A DNA stretch of 64,000 bases, from assembly GCA_937952235.1 (NCBI GenBank), contig CALFZM010000282.1:1-64000 (forward strand). The letters run 5' to 3'. The DNA is from an uncultured Opitutia bacterium. GTDB taxonomy: Bacteria > Verrucomicrobiota > Verrucomicrobiia > Opitutales > Opitutaceae. The translations under genes were made by a program, and so were the position numbers. The notes under the pieces are model-generated. The model had not been told where the DNA came from and did no database searches. It saw only the letters and a program-made list of their open reading frames with translations. The first letter of the stretch is position 1, and each line of letters begins with the position of its first letter. Positions 46,087 through 53,734 of the stretch are shown piece after piece.

Positions 46087-46977
46087 TCAGCGGGACGGCG
46101 GGACAGCCTTGGCGGCAGCAAAGCCGTAGCGTTCGCGCAGGAAGACGAGCAGCACTTCCGCGGCCGCGGCCGCGTAGCGGGTGCGGTGTGCGGCCGTGTC
46201 GCGAATGCCGTCGCGCGGGTGCTCGAACTGGACGCCGTCGACCTTGGGCGTGTCGGCGGCGCGGGTGTGGACCTGCACGATGTAGCCACCGGCGAAATAC
46301 GGGTGGTTCTCCGGTCGCGGTTCCGCCCGGCTGGGCACCGCGCGGTATCCCCGTTCGGCGAGCAGGGTGCCGAGGCTGCGCGGACCGCGGATCAGGTCGG
46401 CGGCGCTGCCGCCGACGCGGGCGTGCAGGTCGCGCAGCGAGCTCACAGCGATCAGATTGCCGGCGTCGAACGCGCGGTCGTCACGGTTGAGCTGGGCGGA
46501 GTTGAGCGTGTATCCGACCTCGATGCGGGCGATCGGATGCGCGTGGCCGTGCATGTCGACGAGGAATGCGAAGCCGTGCCGGCTGACGGCCGCGGTGTTG
46601 GCGGTGCGGATGAAGTCATGGAACTCCCGCCAGGCGCGCTCGGCGGCGGGCTGGCCGGCGGCGGCCTCCTTGATCTCGCGGTTCGGGTCGAGCTTGCGCC
46701 GATGCAGGTGGCTCATGATGACGTGCGGTCGCTGGCCGGTCGCGGCGAAGAGCGCATCGGAGAGCGCGATCGTCAGCTCCTGCGTGAACATGTCCTTCGA
46801 CGTCACGCCCTCCTTGCGATCCGGGATCGAATCGGGCGTGAGGCTTCCGCCGTGCGGGGACGTGAGCACGAGCGGCAGGTCGCCCGGTCGGTACTCGAGG
46901 TAACGATCGGTGCCGAAGTGCGCAGCGCGCACCGCGGAGACCAGCGACAGGAGGAGGAGGAGGAGGAGGAGGCGCAT
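46087..46977 (-). CDS. Exported N-formylglutamate amidohydrolase-like protein
   Basis: 296 residues with the signal peptide MRLLLLLLLLSLVSAVRA, whose eight Leu codons are an AGG/CTC microsatellite. The SPHGGSLTPDSIPDR motif and LVDMHGHAHP fit the zinc-dependent N-formylglutamate amidohydrolase superfamily, and ENHPYFAGGYIVQVH provides later conserved residues. True HutG-type enzymes are cytoplasmic, so this exported one probably cleaves another amide. ATG 46977 is chosen at the start of the poly-Leu segment. It lies between the amino-sugar kinase and the 45149 gene on the same strand. Confidence 0.8.
   Translation of the reverse strand: MRLLLLLLLLSLVSAVRAAHFGTDRYLEYRPGDLPLVLTSPHGGSLTPDSIPDRKEGVTSKDMFTQELTIALSDALFAATGQRPHVIMSHLHRRKLDPNREIKEAAAGQPAAERAWREFHDFIRTANTAAVSRHGFAFLVDMHGHAHPIARIEVGYTLNSAQLNRDDRAFDAGNLIAVSSLRDLHARVGGSAADLIRGPRSLGTLLAERGYRAVPSRAEPRPENHPYFAGGYIVQVHTRAADTPKVDGVQFEHPRDGIRDTAAHRTRYAAAAAEVLLVFLRERYGFAAAKAVPPSR
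46949..46972. repeat. (AGG)8 trinucleotide repeat in a signal-peptide coding region
   Basis: Eight perfect AGG units, reading CTC on the coding strand and encoding poly-Leu of the amidohydrolase signal peptide. Slippage here would alter the hydrophobic core length by single residues without a frameshift. Confidence 0.85.
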
Positions 46978-47074
46978 GGAGAAGCGAAAGGCGATGGCCG
47001 GGAGGAGCGAACAACGGAGCGGCGGGGCCCGCAATCCCCGGGTCGAGGCGTCGCGCCGGACGGCGGGCCCGGGT

Positions 47075-47980
47075 TCAGGACGCCCGGGCGAGCAGGCGGC
47101 GGACGCCGTCGATCGGCGTGCCGGCGACCGGGATGAGCTGCAGCGGTCCCGTCGCGGCGAGGTGCGCAACCACCCACGGGTGGGTGAGGATCGGTCCGCT
47201 CAGCCCCGCCGGCAGGGTGTCGAAGGACATGCCAGGAAACAGCCGCTGGGCAACCTGCAGGGCGAGGGCGAGGAGTTCGCCGACGGAGGCTTGGGCGATG
47301 TCACGAGCCGGAGCGACGCCTTCCTCCGCCAGGCGCAGCACGGCGGGGGCGAGGCCGGCGATCTGGCGGTTGGGGTCGGCATGCTGATAAAAGAAGCGCG
47401 TGACGGCGGCGGCATCGGGCGAACCCTCCACCCCGGTGCAGGCGCGCACGGCGGCACTGAGGGGCGTCGCGGGGACCCAGCCCTGGAGCTCGAGCAACGC
47501 CCGACCGATCGCGCGCCGGCCGAGGTCGTACCCGGCGCCCGCGTCGCCGAACCGCCAGCCGAGGCCGCCCGCATAGTGAACGATGCCGTCGGGACCGCGC
47601 GCGGCGACGAAGGAGCCGGTGCCGCCGTGCAGGACGAGCCCGGGCCGGCCGCGCGTGGCCAGCTCGAGCACGGGGTGGGAGTCGTCGGCGGTGAAAACCG
47701 TGCCGAAACCGGCGAACGTCGCGGCCGTGTCGCGCCACCACGCGCGGTTGCCGGCGGCATAGAGGTGCGTGTGCGTGATGATCGCGCCGGCGTGCCGGCC
47801 CTCCGCGTGCCGCCGCAGCGCGGTGAGCAGGTCGAGCACGGTGCGACGCGCGGTCTCGGGGCCGGCGACGTTGGGATTGCAGCCGCCGACGATTTCCCGC
47901 GCGACGACCTCGCCGGCGGCATCGAGCAGGATGCCCTCGGTCTTGGTGCCACCGCCATCGATGCCGATCCGGAAGGTCAT
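47075..47980 (-). CDS. BadF/BadG/BcrA-type N-acetylglucosamine kinase-like protein
   Basis: 301 residues of the ASKHA ATPase superfamily. Phosphate 1 motif DGGGTKTEG (8-16), a second phosphate loop in VLHGGTGSFVAA, and GWRFGDAGAGYDLGRRAIGRAL are those of GlcNAc kinases of the BadF type (NagK/MurK). It would phosphorylate an amino sugar. ATG 47980 starts exactly at the first strand. The next gene upstream on the strand is a SIS-domain protein, fitting amino-sugar or muropeptide salvage. A REPIN copy separates the two. Confidence 0.87.
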   Translation of the reverse strand: MTFRIGIDGGGTKTEGILLDAAGEVVAREIVGGCNPNVAGPETARRTVLDLLTALRRHAEGRHAGAIITHTHLYAAGNRAWWRDTAATFAGFGTVFTADDSHPVLELATRGRPGLVLHGGTGSFVAARGPDGIVHYAGGLGWRFGDAGAGYDLGRRAIGRALLELQGWVPATPLSAAVRACTGVEGSPDAAAVTRFFYQHADPNRQIAGLAPAVLRLAEEGVAPARDIAQASVGELLALALQVAQRLFPGMSFDTLPAGLSGPILTHPWVVAHLAATGPLQLIPVAGTPIDGVRRLLARAS

Positions 47981-48061
47981 GGGTGGGGAAAGACCTCGAA
48001 TCACACGGGATTCACGCAAGGTCCGGCCATGGTCGCAGGAATGCCAGAACGTTTCAGAAAG

Positions 48062-48137
48062 GGTGGAGCCGCCTGTCGCCAGGCGGCTGACGTGCGATGA
48101 ACCGGTCTGCAGCAGCCTGAGGACAAGCTGCTCCACC
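48062..48137. repeat. REPIN-like double-hairpin repeat, copy E
   Basis: 76 bp with GGTGGAGCCGCCTGTCGCC-AGGCGGCTGACG and CAGCCTGAGGACAAGCTGCTCCACC. It is the only full copy between co-directional genes (3' of the SIS gene, 5' of the kinase). Confidence 0.85.
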
Positions 48138-48181
48138 TTTCAGCGCGGTTGCTTTCATCGGGGGTCATCCGGTCCTGTCGC

Positions 48182-48910
48182 TCAGGCGAGCTGCTTGCTC
48201 AGGCGGTGCCGGTACTTCGCGCCCACGGCGCGATTGTGTTCGATCGCTCCGGGCAGGTTCTGGCTGCGCAGGACCGGCAGGTCGTGCCCCCGGTCGCGGA
48301 GCCACTCCATGGTTGAAAGCATGAGCCAGTTGAGCAGCGAGGCGCCGATGAAAGTGCTGGTGGGGCCGGTCATGATCGCATCGGTGACCGGGAGGATCGT
48401 GTCGCCGGGCACGCCGCCATTGTCGAGGACGTGGTCGGCGATCTCGTGCAGCCTGCGGCCGTCGGGATGGACGGTTTTCGCGGTGGCGGACATGGCCACC
48501 GAACAGAGCCCGACGACGACGCACCCTTTTTTCTTCGCGTGGAGGGCGACCTCGATGGGGGAGGCGTTCTTGCCGGAATTGGAAATCACGATCACGACCT
48601 CGCCGGGCCGCAGCTCGTACTGGCGGTCATACCGTTCGACCAGCCGCGTGCCGTATCCGACGAGGTTTTCGATGAAGCCGGCGGTGGGATCGTTGATGCT
48701 GGTGATGCAGACGAGCCCGCCGGCGCGGCCGACGATCTCGCGCGCGATGATCTCGCTGTGGCCGGAGCCGAAGGTGTGGATGACATCGCCGCGGGCCACC
48801 CCCTCGCCGAGGAGGGGCGTGAGGCGCGCGATCGTAGCGGCGTTGGCCGACCAGGCGCGGGCGAGCATTTCGTTGGCGCGGGTATAGTAGGCGGAGGCGA
48901 GGGCGGACAT
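48182..48910 (-). CDS. SIS-domain phosphosugar-binding protein
   Basis: 242 residues with a single sugar isomerase (SIS) fold. FGSGHSEIIAREIVGRAGG and VIVISNSGKNASPIEVA supply the phosphosugar-binding serines. It matches the COG4821-type family, whose members are binding or isomerase/etherase proteins related to MurQ. It lies upstream of an N-acetylglucosamine kinase-like gene on the same strand; a joint role in amino-sugar phosphate metabolism is likely. The catalytic Glu of MurQ is not evident, so isomerase or etherase activity is uncertain. Confidence 0.85.
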   Translation of the reverse strand: MSALASAYYTRANEMLARAWSANAATIARLTPLLGEGVARGDVIHTFGSGHSEIIAREIVGRAGGLVCITSINDPTAGFIENLVGYGTRLVERYDRQYELRPGEVVIVISNSGKNASPIEVALHAKKKGCVVVGLCSVAMSATAKTVHPDGRRLHEIADHVLDNGGVPGDTILPVTDAIMTGPTSTFIGASLLNWLMLSTMEWLRDRGHDLPVLRSQNLPGAIEHNRAVGAKYRHRLSKQLA

Positions 48911-49027
48911 GGGCGAAGGGTGTTCCGGGCTTCACGGAATGAAGCAGCGGCGACGGAAGGGAAGCGGGAAACGGCTTCCGCGTCACCGTGCCCTTGCCGG
49001 GCGGATGGCGGCGCCTAGGGTGGACCG

Positions 49028-49486
49028 ATGATTCGCGGCATCGACCACCTGAACATCGTCGTTTCGGACCTCGATCGCTCGGTGCGATTCTACACCGAAA
49101 CGCTTGGCTTCCGGCAAACGGCCGAGGTCGAACTCGAGGGCGAGTGGATCGGTCGGATCGTCGGGCTGGCGGGGGTGAGGGCCCGGGCGGTCTTCATCGA
49201 GGCGCCGGGCGGCGGCCCGCGGATCGAGCTGCTGCAGTATTTTGTGCCGGTCGGACAGGCGTTGCCGGCAGCTTCGCAGGCCAACACCGCGGGACTGCGG
49301 CATCTCGCGTTCCGCGTGGACGACATCGCGGCGATGGCCGCGCGGCTGCGGGCCGCGGGAGTGACCCTCTTCAGCGACCCGGTGCGCGTGCCGTCCGGGG
49401 TGGTGAAGTTTGCCGCGGGCGAAAAGACCCTCGTCTACTTCCTCGATCCCGACGGCGTGATCCTGGAACTCGCAGAGTATCGGTGA
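49028..49486 (+). CDS. VOC (glyoxalase/bleomycin resistance) superfamily protein
   Basis: 152 residues with two beta-alpha-beta-beta-beta modules. Likely metal ligands are His7 (GIDHLNIVV), Glu near 69 (RIELLQY), His near 95 (GLRHLAFRVDD) and the final Glu (VILELAEYR), a full four-ligand set. It resembles methylmalonyl-CoA epimerase and glyoxalase-like lyases, but the substrate cannot be set. A weak GGGTGG lies before the ATG. Confidence 0.88.
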   Translation: MIRGIDHLNIVVSDLDRSVRFYTETLGFRQTAEVELEGEWIGRIVGLAGVRARAVFIEAPGGGPRIELLQYFVPVGQALPAASQANTAGLRHLAFRVDDIAAMAARLRAAGVTLFSDPVRVPSGVVKFAAGEKTLVYFLDPDGVILELAEYR

Positions 49487-49598
49487 CGGCACGCCAGCGT
49501 GCGGGGCGACCGGAGACGACCCGGGGCGCGAAAGAGCCCGGGCGGACGCGCGTGAAAGGCTTGAAAGCGCCGGGGGAATTGGCGCTTGCTCGGCGCCC

Positions 49599-50321
49599 AT
49601 GAAAATCACGGTGGTGCTGGCGGGGTTGGCCCTGGGTTGGGCGTTGGTCGCGGGCGGGCGGGCCGAGGTCCCGCAATTCAAGGATCTGTTCAACGGCCGC
49701 GATCTCACGGGCTGGGTCGACGTCAACACCAGCCCCGGCACCTGGTCGGTGCGCGATGGCATCCTCGTCTGCACCGGGAAGCCGATCGGCGTCATGCGCA
49801 CGGAGAAGCAGTACGAGAATTTCATCCTGCACGTGGAATGGAAGCATCTCGAAGCGGGGGGAAATTCGGGCGTGTTCGTATGGAGCGATCCCGTTCCCGC
49901 GCCGGGCAAGAGCCTGCCCAAGGGAATGGAGGTGCAGATGCTCGAACTCGAGTGGCCCCAGTTGAACCGGGAGAAGGACGGGCGTCCCCGGCACCAGGGT
50001 TATGTGTCCGGCGAGCTGTTCGGCGCCAACGGGCTGACCGCCACTCCCGACAACCCGCGCGGCACGCGCAGCATGTCGTTCGAGATGCGCTGCAAGGGCA
50101 AGGGCGAGTGGAACACCTACGTCGTCGTCTGCATCGACGGCGTCATCAAACTTTCGATCAACGGCAAGTTCGTGAACGGCATGATGAACGCCTCGCAGCG
50201 GAAGGGTTACATCTGCCTGGAGTCCGAGGGGGCTCCGATCCACTTCCGCAACGTGAAGATCATGGAACTGCCGGGCGGCCGCGCCACGCCGGAGCAGACG
50301 GCGCCGCTGGCAGCGAAGTGA
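49599..50321 (+). CDS. DUF1080 (3-keto-disaccharide hydrolase) family protein, second copy
   Basis: 240 residues with a Sec signal (MKITVVLAGLALGWALVAGG, cut near RAEV). LFNGRDLTGWVDVN, GNSGVFVWSD, GMEVQMLELEW and the late EGAPIHFRNVKIMEL match the family. It differs from the 42637 paralogue by a longer loop after the GMEVQMLEL strand (RPRHQGYVSGELFG), which may shape a different pocket. Inferred role: periplasmic cleavage of 3-keto-glycosides. Confidence 0.9.
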   Translation: MKITVVLAGLALGWALVAGGRAEVPQFKDLFNGRDLTGWVDVNTSPGTWSVRDGILVCTGKPIGVMRTEKQYENFILHVEWKHLEAGGNSGVFVWSDPVPAPGKSLPKGMEVQMLELEWPQLNREKDGRPRHQGYVSGELFGANGLTATPDNPRGTRSMSFEMRCKGKGEWNTYVVVCIDGVIKLSINGKFVNGMMNASQRKGYICLESEGAPIHFRNVKIMELPGGRATPEQTAPLAAK

Positions 50322-50358
50322 GCCGGGACGCCGACGGTCGCGAAGCGGCCGGGTTCGC

Positions 50359-51321
50359 TCAGTCCCGTTCCCACCGCCCGTAGATGCCGCAGGGGAGCAC
50401 CTTGCCGTCGGCCTGGATCGGAAGGCCGACTTCGCCCGCGGTGATCGCGCCGCCGCGGCCGTCCATCAATTCGGCGAGCAGGTTGGCCACGACCGTCGGG
50501 GAAAGGCGGGCGGTGTAGGCATTGATGAGGAAAAAGAGCGGTTCGGGGCTCAGCAGCGCGCGACACTCGGTCAGGAGTTCCCAGAGGTGGTCCTCGAGCC
50601 GCCACATCTCCCCGGTGCTGCCCCGCCCGTAGGTCGGCGGGTCCATGATGATCGCGTCGTACGTGCGCCCGCGCTTCAGCTCCCGGCGGGCAAACTTCAG
50701 GCAGTCATCCACGATGTAGCGAATCGGCGCCTCGGCGAGGCCGCTCAGGGCGGAATTCTCGCGGCACCACTTGACCATTCCTTCCGCCGCATCGACGTGG
50801 CATACGCTGGCGCCCGCCTTGGCGGCGGCGACGGTGGCGGCGCCGGTGTAGCCGAAGAGGTTGAGCACGCTGACCTGCCGTCCAGCCCGGCGCGCGGCCG
50901 CGATCCGCTCGGTAAACCACTCCCAGTTGACCGCCTGCTCGGGAAAGAGGCCGGTGTGCTTGAAGGAAGTCGGATGAATGCGAAACGTCAGCTCCAGCGG
51001 CTGATAGGCGATGCGCCAGTGATCCGGCAAGGTGCGCCTATACTCCCATTTTCCCCCTCCCTGCTCGCTGCGATGGTACAGGCCGTCCCAACCGTCCCAG
51101 CCCGCCCGACCGCCGCCGAGCCCGGCGGGCACGGAGCCCGAACTCTTATTGCCGGAGGGAGTTGCGATGTGCCGGGGCCAGATGATCTGCGGGTCCGGCC
51201 GCACCAGCGTGTAGTCCCCCCAGCGCTCCTTTTTCATGCCGTCGCCGCAATCCAGGAGCTGGTAGTCGCGCCAGCGGTCGGCGACGAGGAGGGCGGGACG
51301 CTGGACGGGAACGGCACACAT
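50359..51321 (-). CDS. RlmI-like class I SAM-dependent methyltransferase
   Basis: 320 residues. SAM motif I is VLNLFGYTGAATVAAAKAG (153-171), followed by VCHVDAAEG, and the catalytic-type motif is DPPTYGRG (227-234). This is the arrangement in 23S rRNA m5C1962 methyltransferase RlmI relatives. There is no N-terminal PUA domain; an OB-like or beta N-terminus (~7-120) precedes the catalytic part. Residues ~53-92 are a low-complexity Gly/Ser/Trp insert. The RNA substrate is inferred from the family. Confidence 0.85.
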   Translation of the reverse strand: MCAVPVQRPALLVADRWRDYQLLDCGDGMKKERWGDYTLVRPDPQIIWPRHIATPSGNKSSGSVPAGLGGGRAGWDGWDGLYHRSEQGGGKWEYRRTLPDHWRIAYQPLELTFRIHPTSFKHTGLFPEQAVNWEWFTERIAAARRAGRQVSVLNLFGYTGAATVAAAKAGASVCHVDAAEGMVKWCRENSALSGLAEAPIRYIVDDCLKFARRELKRGRTYDAIIMDPPTYGRGSTGEMWRLEDHLWELLTECRALLSPEPLFFLINAYTARLSPTVVANLLAELMDGRGGAITAGEVGLPIQADGKVLPCGIYGRWERD

Positions 51322-51476
51322 GGCGGGCACGAGCAGGGAGGGAAGGCGGCGCTGCCAGGCCTGTCCAGTCGTGTTTGGGCTGCGCGTATTTTGGCCGCGT
51401 CAAGTTTCGTATCCATTAATCGAGAAACTTTTGCGGTTGATCCGGGTCGGGGAGGCGACGGAACTGATATCCTCTC

Positions 51477-52520
51477 ATGCCCATGCACACAACCCTCGTA
51501 TCACGTACGCTTACGGTAGCGTTTGCCCTCCTGGCCTCCCAGCTGATGGCCGACACCGTGGAAGTCAAAGGCGGCGCCCGCATCGTCGGCAAGGTCACCA
51601 AGATCGACGGCGGCGCCGTCGTGGTGGATACCGGCTACGCCGGCACCATCACGATCAAGCAGTCGGAAGTCACCTCGATCTCTACCGACGCACCGGTGGC
51701 GGTGCGGCTGGCGAGTGGGACGCGGATCGATGGCAAGCTGACGGGCTCGGGCAACGGAGCGATTCAGGTCGCGGGCTCCGACGGCGCGATCACGACGAGC
51801 GTCGACAAGCTGGCGGCAAGCTGGGCGGCGGGTGGCAAGGATCCCGCGGTCGCGGCGCTCGAGCGGAGCTGGGCGTACGAAGCGGCGGTCGATGTCGCCG
51901 GCAAGACGGGCAACAAGGAGCAGCTCGGTACCGCGGCCTCGCTGCGCGCGACCCTGAAGACCGCCCAGGACACGCTGCAGTTCTACACCGCGTACGACCG
52001 TCAGATCACGGACGGCACCAAGTCCGCCGACCAGTTCAAGGCGGGGGTCGATTATCAGAACAACTTCAAGGGCCGCTCCTCCTGGTATGTGCGCGACGAG
52101 GGTGGCTTCGACCGTGTGAAGGACATCGAACTCTACAACATCGCGGCGGCGGGTCTCGGCTATGACGCCATCAAGGAGTCCAAGCAGACGCTCACCCTTC
52201 GCGGCGGTCTCTCTTACCGCTATGAAGGCTACAAGAACCCGCTCACGACGGATGTGAAGAGCGCCGGTCTCGACTTCGGCCTGGCGCACATGCTCGAGCT
52301 GCAGAACGCGCGCCTCGTGAATCGCGTCTCGTACGTTCCGGCGTTCGATGATTTCGGCAACTATCGCCTCACCCATGAGTCGTTCTTCGAAGTGCCGCTG
52401 GCCGCTCCGAGCTGGAAGCTGCGCATGGGCGTGAACAACGACTACAACAGCCAGCCCGGCCGCGGCGTGGACAAGCTCGATACGGGCTACTTCACGCGCT
52501 TCGTGCTGAACTGGAAGTAA
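51477..52520 (+). CDS. DUF481 (YdiY-like) outer-membrane beta-barrel protein
   Basis: 347 residues with a Sec signal (cut near QLMA, ~25). The N-terminal part (~26-90) is a short beta domain (VEVKGGARIVGKVTKIDGG). Residues ~125-347 form the DUF481 barrel (DVAGKTGNKEQ..., FKGRSSWYVRDEGG, ending TRFVLNWK). An aromatic near-terminal residue fits an outer-membrane barrel. The function is unknown; E. coli YdiY is acid-inducible. It is followed by two strong terminator hairpins, suggesting a well-expressed monocistronic gene. Confidence 0.85.
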   Translation: MPMHTTLVSRTLTVAFALLASQLMADTVEVKGGARIVGKVTKIDGGAVVVDTGYAGTITIKQSEVTSISTDAPVAVRLASGTRIDGKLTGSGNGAIQVAGSDGAITTSVDKLAASWAAGGKDPAVAALERSWAYEAAVDVAGKTGNKEQLGTAASLRATLKTAQDTLQFYTAYDRQITDGTKSADQFKAGVDYQNNFKGRSSWYVRDEGGFDRVKDIELYNIAAAGLGYDAIKESKQTLTLRGGLSYRYEGYKNPLTTDVKSAGLDFGLAHMLELQNARLVNRVSYVPAFDDFGNYRLTHESFFEVPLAAPSWKLRMGVNNDYNSQPGRGVDKLDTGYFTRFVLNWK

Positions 52521-52542
52521 GGGCGGGTCCCCCGCCTGCCGC

Positions 52543-52567
52543 GCGGAGGCGTGACGCCTCCGCCTTT
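52543..52567 (+). terminator. Intrinsic terminator 1 after the DUF481 gene
   Basis: GCGGAGGCG-TGA-CGCCTCCGC is a perfect 9-bp stem followed by CTTT, 23 bp past the stop. Confidence 0.8.
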
Positions 52568-52575
52568 CACCTCTG

Positions 52576-52608
52576 ACGCCCGTCCGGGATTTCCCGGGCG
52601 GGCGTTTT
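52576..52608 (+). terminator. Intrinsic terminator 2 after the DUF481 gene
   Basis: ACGCCCGTCCGGG-ATTT-CCCGGGCGGGCGT is a 13-bp stem with one G-U pair, followed by TTTT. It lies directly behind terminator 1. Confidence 0.88.
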
Positions 52609-52650
52609 GCTGTTGCTCCCTTTTCGCGGATGGTTCGTCTCTGCTGTCCT

Positions 52651-53637
52651 ATGAAGACACGTGTCCTGCCCCTTCTCGTGTTCGCTGGCTGGTTGGCGCC
52701 GGTCGCCGCGCTTCACGCCGCCGCGACGGACGTCAAGCTGAGCCGCGCCGAAGACCGGATCCGGGTCGAGGTGGGCGGCAAGCTCTTCACCGAGTACCTG
52801 TTCAAGGGGCAGCCGCGGCCGATCCTGTATCCGGTGCTCGCGGCTGACGGCACGGAGATGACCCGCAACTTCCCGATGAAGAAGGGCGTGGCTGGGGAGG
52901 TGGAGGATCACCCCCATCACCGGGCGCTCTGGTTCACGCACGGCGCGGTCAATGGCGTCGATTTCTGGGCGGAGAACGGGAACGACAAGGGGAAGATTCT
53001 CAACGAGGCGGTGGAATCGTCCGTCGCCGGTGGCGTGGGCACCATCAAGTCGCGCAACAAATGGGTCGGTGCCGACGGCGTCGTGCACATGCACGACGAA
53101 ACCACCATCCGTTTTCACGGTTCGGGCGATGCCCGGTTCATCGATTACGAGGTCACGCTGAAGGCGCCGGCCGACAAGCCCGTGGTGCTCGGCGACACCA
53201 AGGAGGGATCGATGGCGATCCGGCTGCCGCTGTGGATGACGCCGTCGCATCGCTCGGGGAAGAAGATGCACGAGGGGAAGGGCACGATCATCAACGATTC
53301 CGGCCAGAAGAACGACGCCACCTGGGGCAAGAAGTCGACCTGGGTCGACTACCACGCTCCGAAGGAGGGCAAGGTGTACGGCGTGGCGATGTTCGATCAT
53401 CCGAAGAATCCCCGGCACCCGACCTGGTGGCACGTGCGCAGCTATGCGCTGTTCGCCGCGAATCCGTTCGGCAAGCACGACTTCGAGCCGGAGCACAAGG
53501 CCAACAAGCAGGCCGGCGATCTCAAGATTCCCGCTGGAGGCAGCACGACGTTCCGCTGGCGCTTCTACTTCCACATGGGAGATGAGAATGCCGCCAAGGT
53601 CGCCGAGCGGTACAAGGACTACGCCGCCGGCAAGTAG
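52651..53637 (+). CDS. DUF6807 / PmoA-family exported protein
   Basis: 328 residues with a Sec signal (MKTRVLPLLVFAGWLAPVAALHA). VEDHPHHRALWFTHGAVNGVDFW is the diagnostic histidine-rich block of the PmoA-related family (DUF6807) often found beside Gfo/Idh/MocA genes. The late THPTWWHVRSYALFAANPFG-type segment (here NPRHPTWWHVRSYALFAANPF) is also conserved. The function is unknown; the name PmoA does not imply methane monooxygenase activity here. It precedes a Tat-exported Gfo/Idh/MocA gene by 97 bp on the same strand, suggesting a shared sugar-modification task. Confidence 0.85.
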   Translation: MKTRVLPLLVFAGWLAPVAALHAAATDVKLSRAEDRIRVEVGGKLFTEYLFKGQPRPILYPVLAADGTEMTRNFPMKKGVAGEVEDHPHHRALWFTHGAVNGVDFWAENGNDKGKILNEAVESSVAGGVGTIKSRNKWVGADGVVHMHDETTIRFHGSGDARFIDYEVTLKAPADKPVVLGDTKEGSMAIRLPLWMTPSHRSGKKMHEGKGTIINDSGQKNDATWGKKSTWVDYHAPKEGKVYGVAMFDHPKNPRHPTWWHVRSYALFAANPFGKHDFEPEHKANKQAGDLKIPAGGSTTFRWRFYFHMGDENAAKVAERYKDYAAGK

Positions 53638-53734
53638 TTGCTCCTCTCACGGGGAGCGCGGCCGTCCCCGGCCGCAGGAATCGAGAGCCGGTGTGCGGTC
53701 GGGGACGCCCGCGCCCCCTGAGCCCCGACTCCGC

